Shown here one piece after another: positions 22,175 to 23,282 of a stretch of DNA of 23,282 bases. The notes beneath the pieces were generated by a model. The model did no database searches, was not told the origin of the DNA, and saw nothing but the letters and a program-made list of their open reading frames with translations. The DNA is taken from contig CP070644.1 in NCBI GenBank assembly GCA_020354155.1, positions 2,176,267 through 2,199,548 on the forward strand, read 5' to 3'. The position numbers and the translations under genes are program-made. The stretch is from Nitrospiraceae bacterium (GTDB lineage: Bacteria > Nitrospirota > Thermodesulfovibrionia > UBA6902). Positions within the stretch are counted from its first letter, which is position 1, and each line of letters opens with the position of its first letter.

Positions 22175-23282
22175 CTATTTAACCGCTTTAAAGGCCTGAT
22201 AGGCTGCACGGGCCGTCCTGTTTATGTCCGCCTGTGAATGGGCCAGAGACATAAAGCCTGATTCATAGCCGGAGGGAGCAAGGTTTACGCCCTGATCAAG
22301 CATTTTTATAAAAAACTTTGAAAAGGCAGCCATATCCGTCTTTGCAGCATCATCAAAATTATAAACATCTTTTTTCGTGAAATAGGTGCAGAACATCGTG
22401 CCTGCCCGATAAAATCTTGTGTCTATGCCGGCGCGCTTCGCAGCATCCTTCAGCGCTGCCTCAAGGGCCTTTGATTTTGCTATCAATTTTTTATAGGTCT
22501 CTGGTTTGGAAAGTATCTTCAGTGTCTCAATACCGGCAGTCATTGCAAGGGGATTTCCCGAGAGCGTGCCTGCCTGATATACAGGGCCGTCAGGCGATAT
22601 GTTTCTCATGATCTCCTTTTTGCCGCCATAGGCGCCAACAGGAAGACCACCGCCGATGACTTTGCCAAGGCATGTCATGTCCGGTTTGATCTTGAACGCC
22701 CTTTGCGCCCCGCCGTAAGAAACCCTGAAGCCTGTCATGACTTCATCAAAGATCAGAACGATGCCATGTTTTTTTGTTATCCTCCTCAGTCCTTCAAGAA
22801 ATCCGGGTTTCGGGAGTATGCAGCCGCTGTTGCCAACAACAGGTTCGAGAATAATGCAGGCAATCTGCTTGCCGAGCTTCTCACAGGTCGTGCGGACTGC
22901 CTTTATATCATTGTAGGGCAGGGTGATCGTATTGCGTGCATAATCCTTTGGCACCCCAGGACTTGTGGGAACACCGAATGTTGCAGCGCCCGAGCCTGCC
23001 TTGACAAGCAGTCCATCAGCATGGCCATGATAACAGCCTTCGAATTTGATAATCTTGTCCCGCCCGGTGTAGCCCCGCGCAGCCCTGATTGCACTCATGG
23101 TGGCCTCTGTACCGGAGTTAACCATCCTGATCAGCTCCATTGAGGGATAGGCCTTTTTTATCATTGAAGCAAGTTCAATCTCCAGTGGTGTAGGGGCGCC
23201 GTAGCTCGTACCGCTGTCAGTTGCCTTTTTCAATGCAGCTGTTACTTTCGGGTGAGTATGACCGAGTATCATCGGTCCCCAG
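22175..23282 (-). CDS. hemL: Glutamate-1-semialdehyde 2,1-aminomutase (5' end beyond window)
   Basis: HemL converts glutamate-1-semialdehyde to 5-aminolevulinate, the last step of the C5 route to tetrapyrroles. The visible 369 residues open with WGPMILGHTHPKV, which in the family follows about 55-60 N-terminal residues, so the true start lies beyond 23282 and the ATG at 23270-23272 is internal. Motifs seen are VNSGTEATMSAIRAARG, KFEGCYHGHAD, LIFDEVMTGFR (PLP ring Asp) and LGKVIGGGLPVGAYGG with the Schiff-base Lys, then YQAGTLSGNPLAM. These distinguish it from ordinary class III aminotransferases. The C-terminus is complete. Confidence 0.96.
   Translation of the reverse strand, partial: WGPMILGHTHPKVTAALKKATDSGTSYGAPTPLEIELASMIKKAYPSMELIRMVNSGTEATMSAIRAARGYTGRDKIIKFEGCYHGHADGLLVKAGSGAATFGVPTSPGVPKDYARNTITLPYNDIKAVRTTCEKLGKQIACIILEPVVGNSGCILPKPGFLEGLRRITKKHGIVLIFDEVMTGFRVSYGGAQRAFKIKPDMTCLGKVIGGGLPVGAYGGKKEIMRNISPDGPVYQAGTLSGNPLAMTAGIETLKILSKPETYKKLIAKSKALEAALKDAAKRAGIDTRFYRAGTMFCTYFTKKDVYNFDDAAKTDMAAFSKFFIKMLDQGVNLAPSGYESGFMSLAHSQADINRTARAAYQAFKAVK

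Noticed and set aside
23270..23272. ATG as the true start of hemL
   Set aside because: The frame continues upstream as WGP, matching the family's conserved internal WGPMILGH segment, so this Met is internal.

Overview
The window is chromosomal housekeeping DNA of moderate GC content from a Gram-negative-type bacterium. A lipoprotein sugar-binding protein, a Tat-like signal, a type IV pilin-like protein, a partial two-CW protein and several dispersed palindromic repeats together suggest Nitrospirota or a deltaproteobacterial (Desulfobacterota-like) lineage. That placement is an inference from gene content, not a proof. I found no rRNA, tRNA, CRISPR array, phage or intact insertion sequence, and no gene cluster I would call a new biological system.

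Left part (1-9100, minus strand): a partial two-CW protein is followed, after about 370 bases without a convincing gene, by a tightly packed same-strand series. In transcription order it is ROK sugar kinase, lepA, lepB, ribE, ribBA, ribH, nusB, a calcineurin-like phosphoesterase and purB. Most junctions are 3-25 nt or overlapping, so this is probably one operon linking sugar phosphorylation, translation fidelity, protein export, riboflavin synthesis, antitermination and purine synthesis. No FMN riboswitch is seen before the rib genes.

Centre (9100-16010, plus strand): a divergent block carries a sugar ABC importer (lipoprotein binding protein and two MalF/MalG-type permeases, but no ATPase), phosphoglucose isomerase and a secreted TPR protein. 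With the divergent ROK kinase this gives a plausible route from imported sugar to glucose-6-phosphate and fructose-6-phosphate. A type IV pilin-like gene with a sigma-54-like promoter and a composite repeat separates the binding protein from its permeases.

Right part (16223-23282): on the minus strand are rplU, rpmA (with a terminator), obgE and proB, the conserved L21-L27-Obg-ProB order, with repeats in the intergenic spaces. On the plus strand a HAD phosphatase overlaps a flavodoxin-domain protein with a Tat-like N-terminus. On the minus strand lie hemL (5' end beyond the window) and a divergent YchF-type GTPase/ATPase, with a perfect 28-bp palindrome between them.

The most interesting items are the apparently exported flavodoxin-domain protein, the divergent YchF, a small CCTGCCGGCAGG-type palindrome nested in three different host repeats, and the sigma-54-like pilin promoter.
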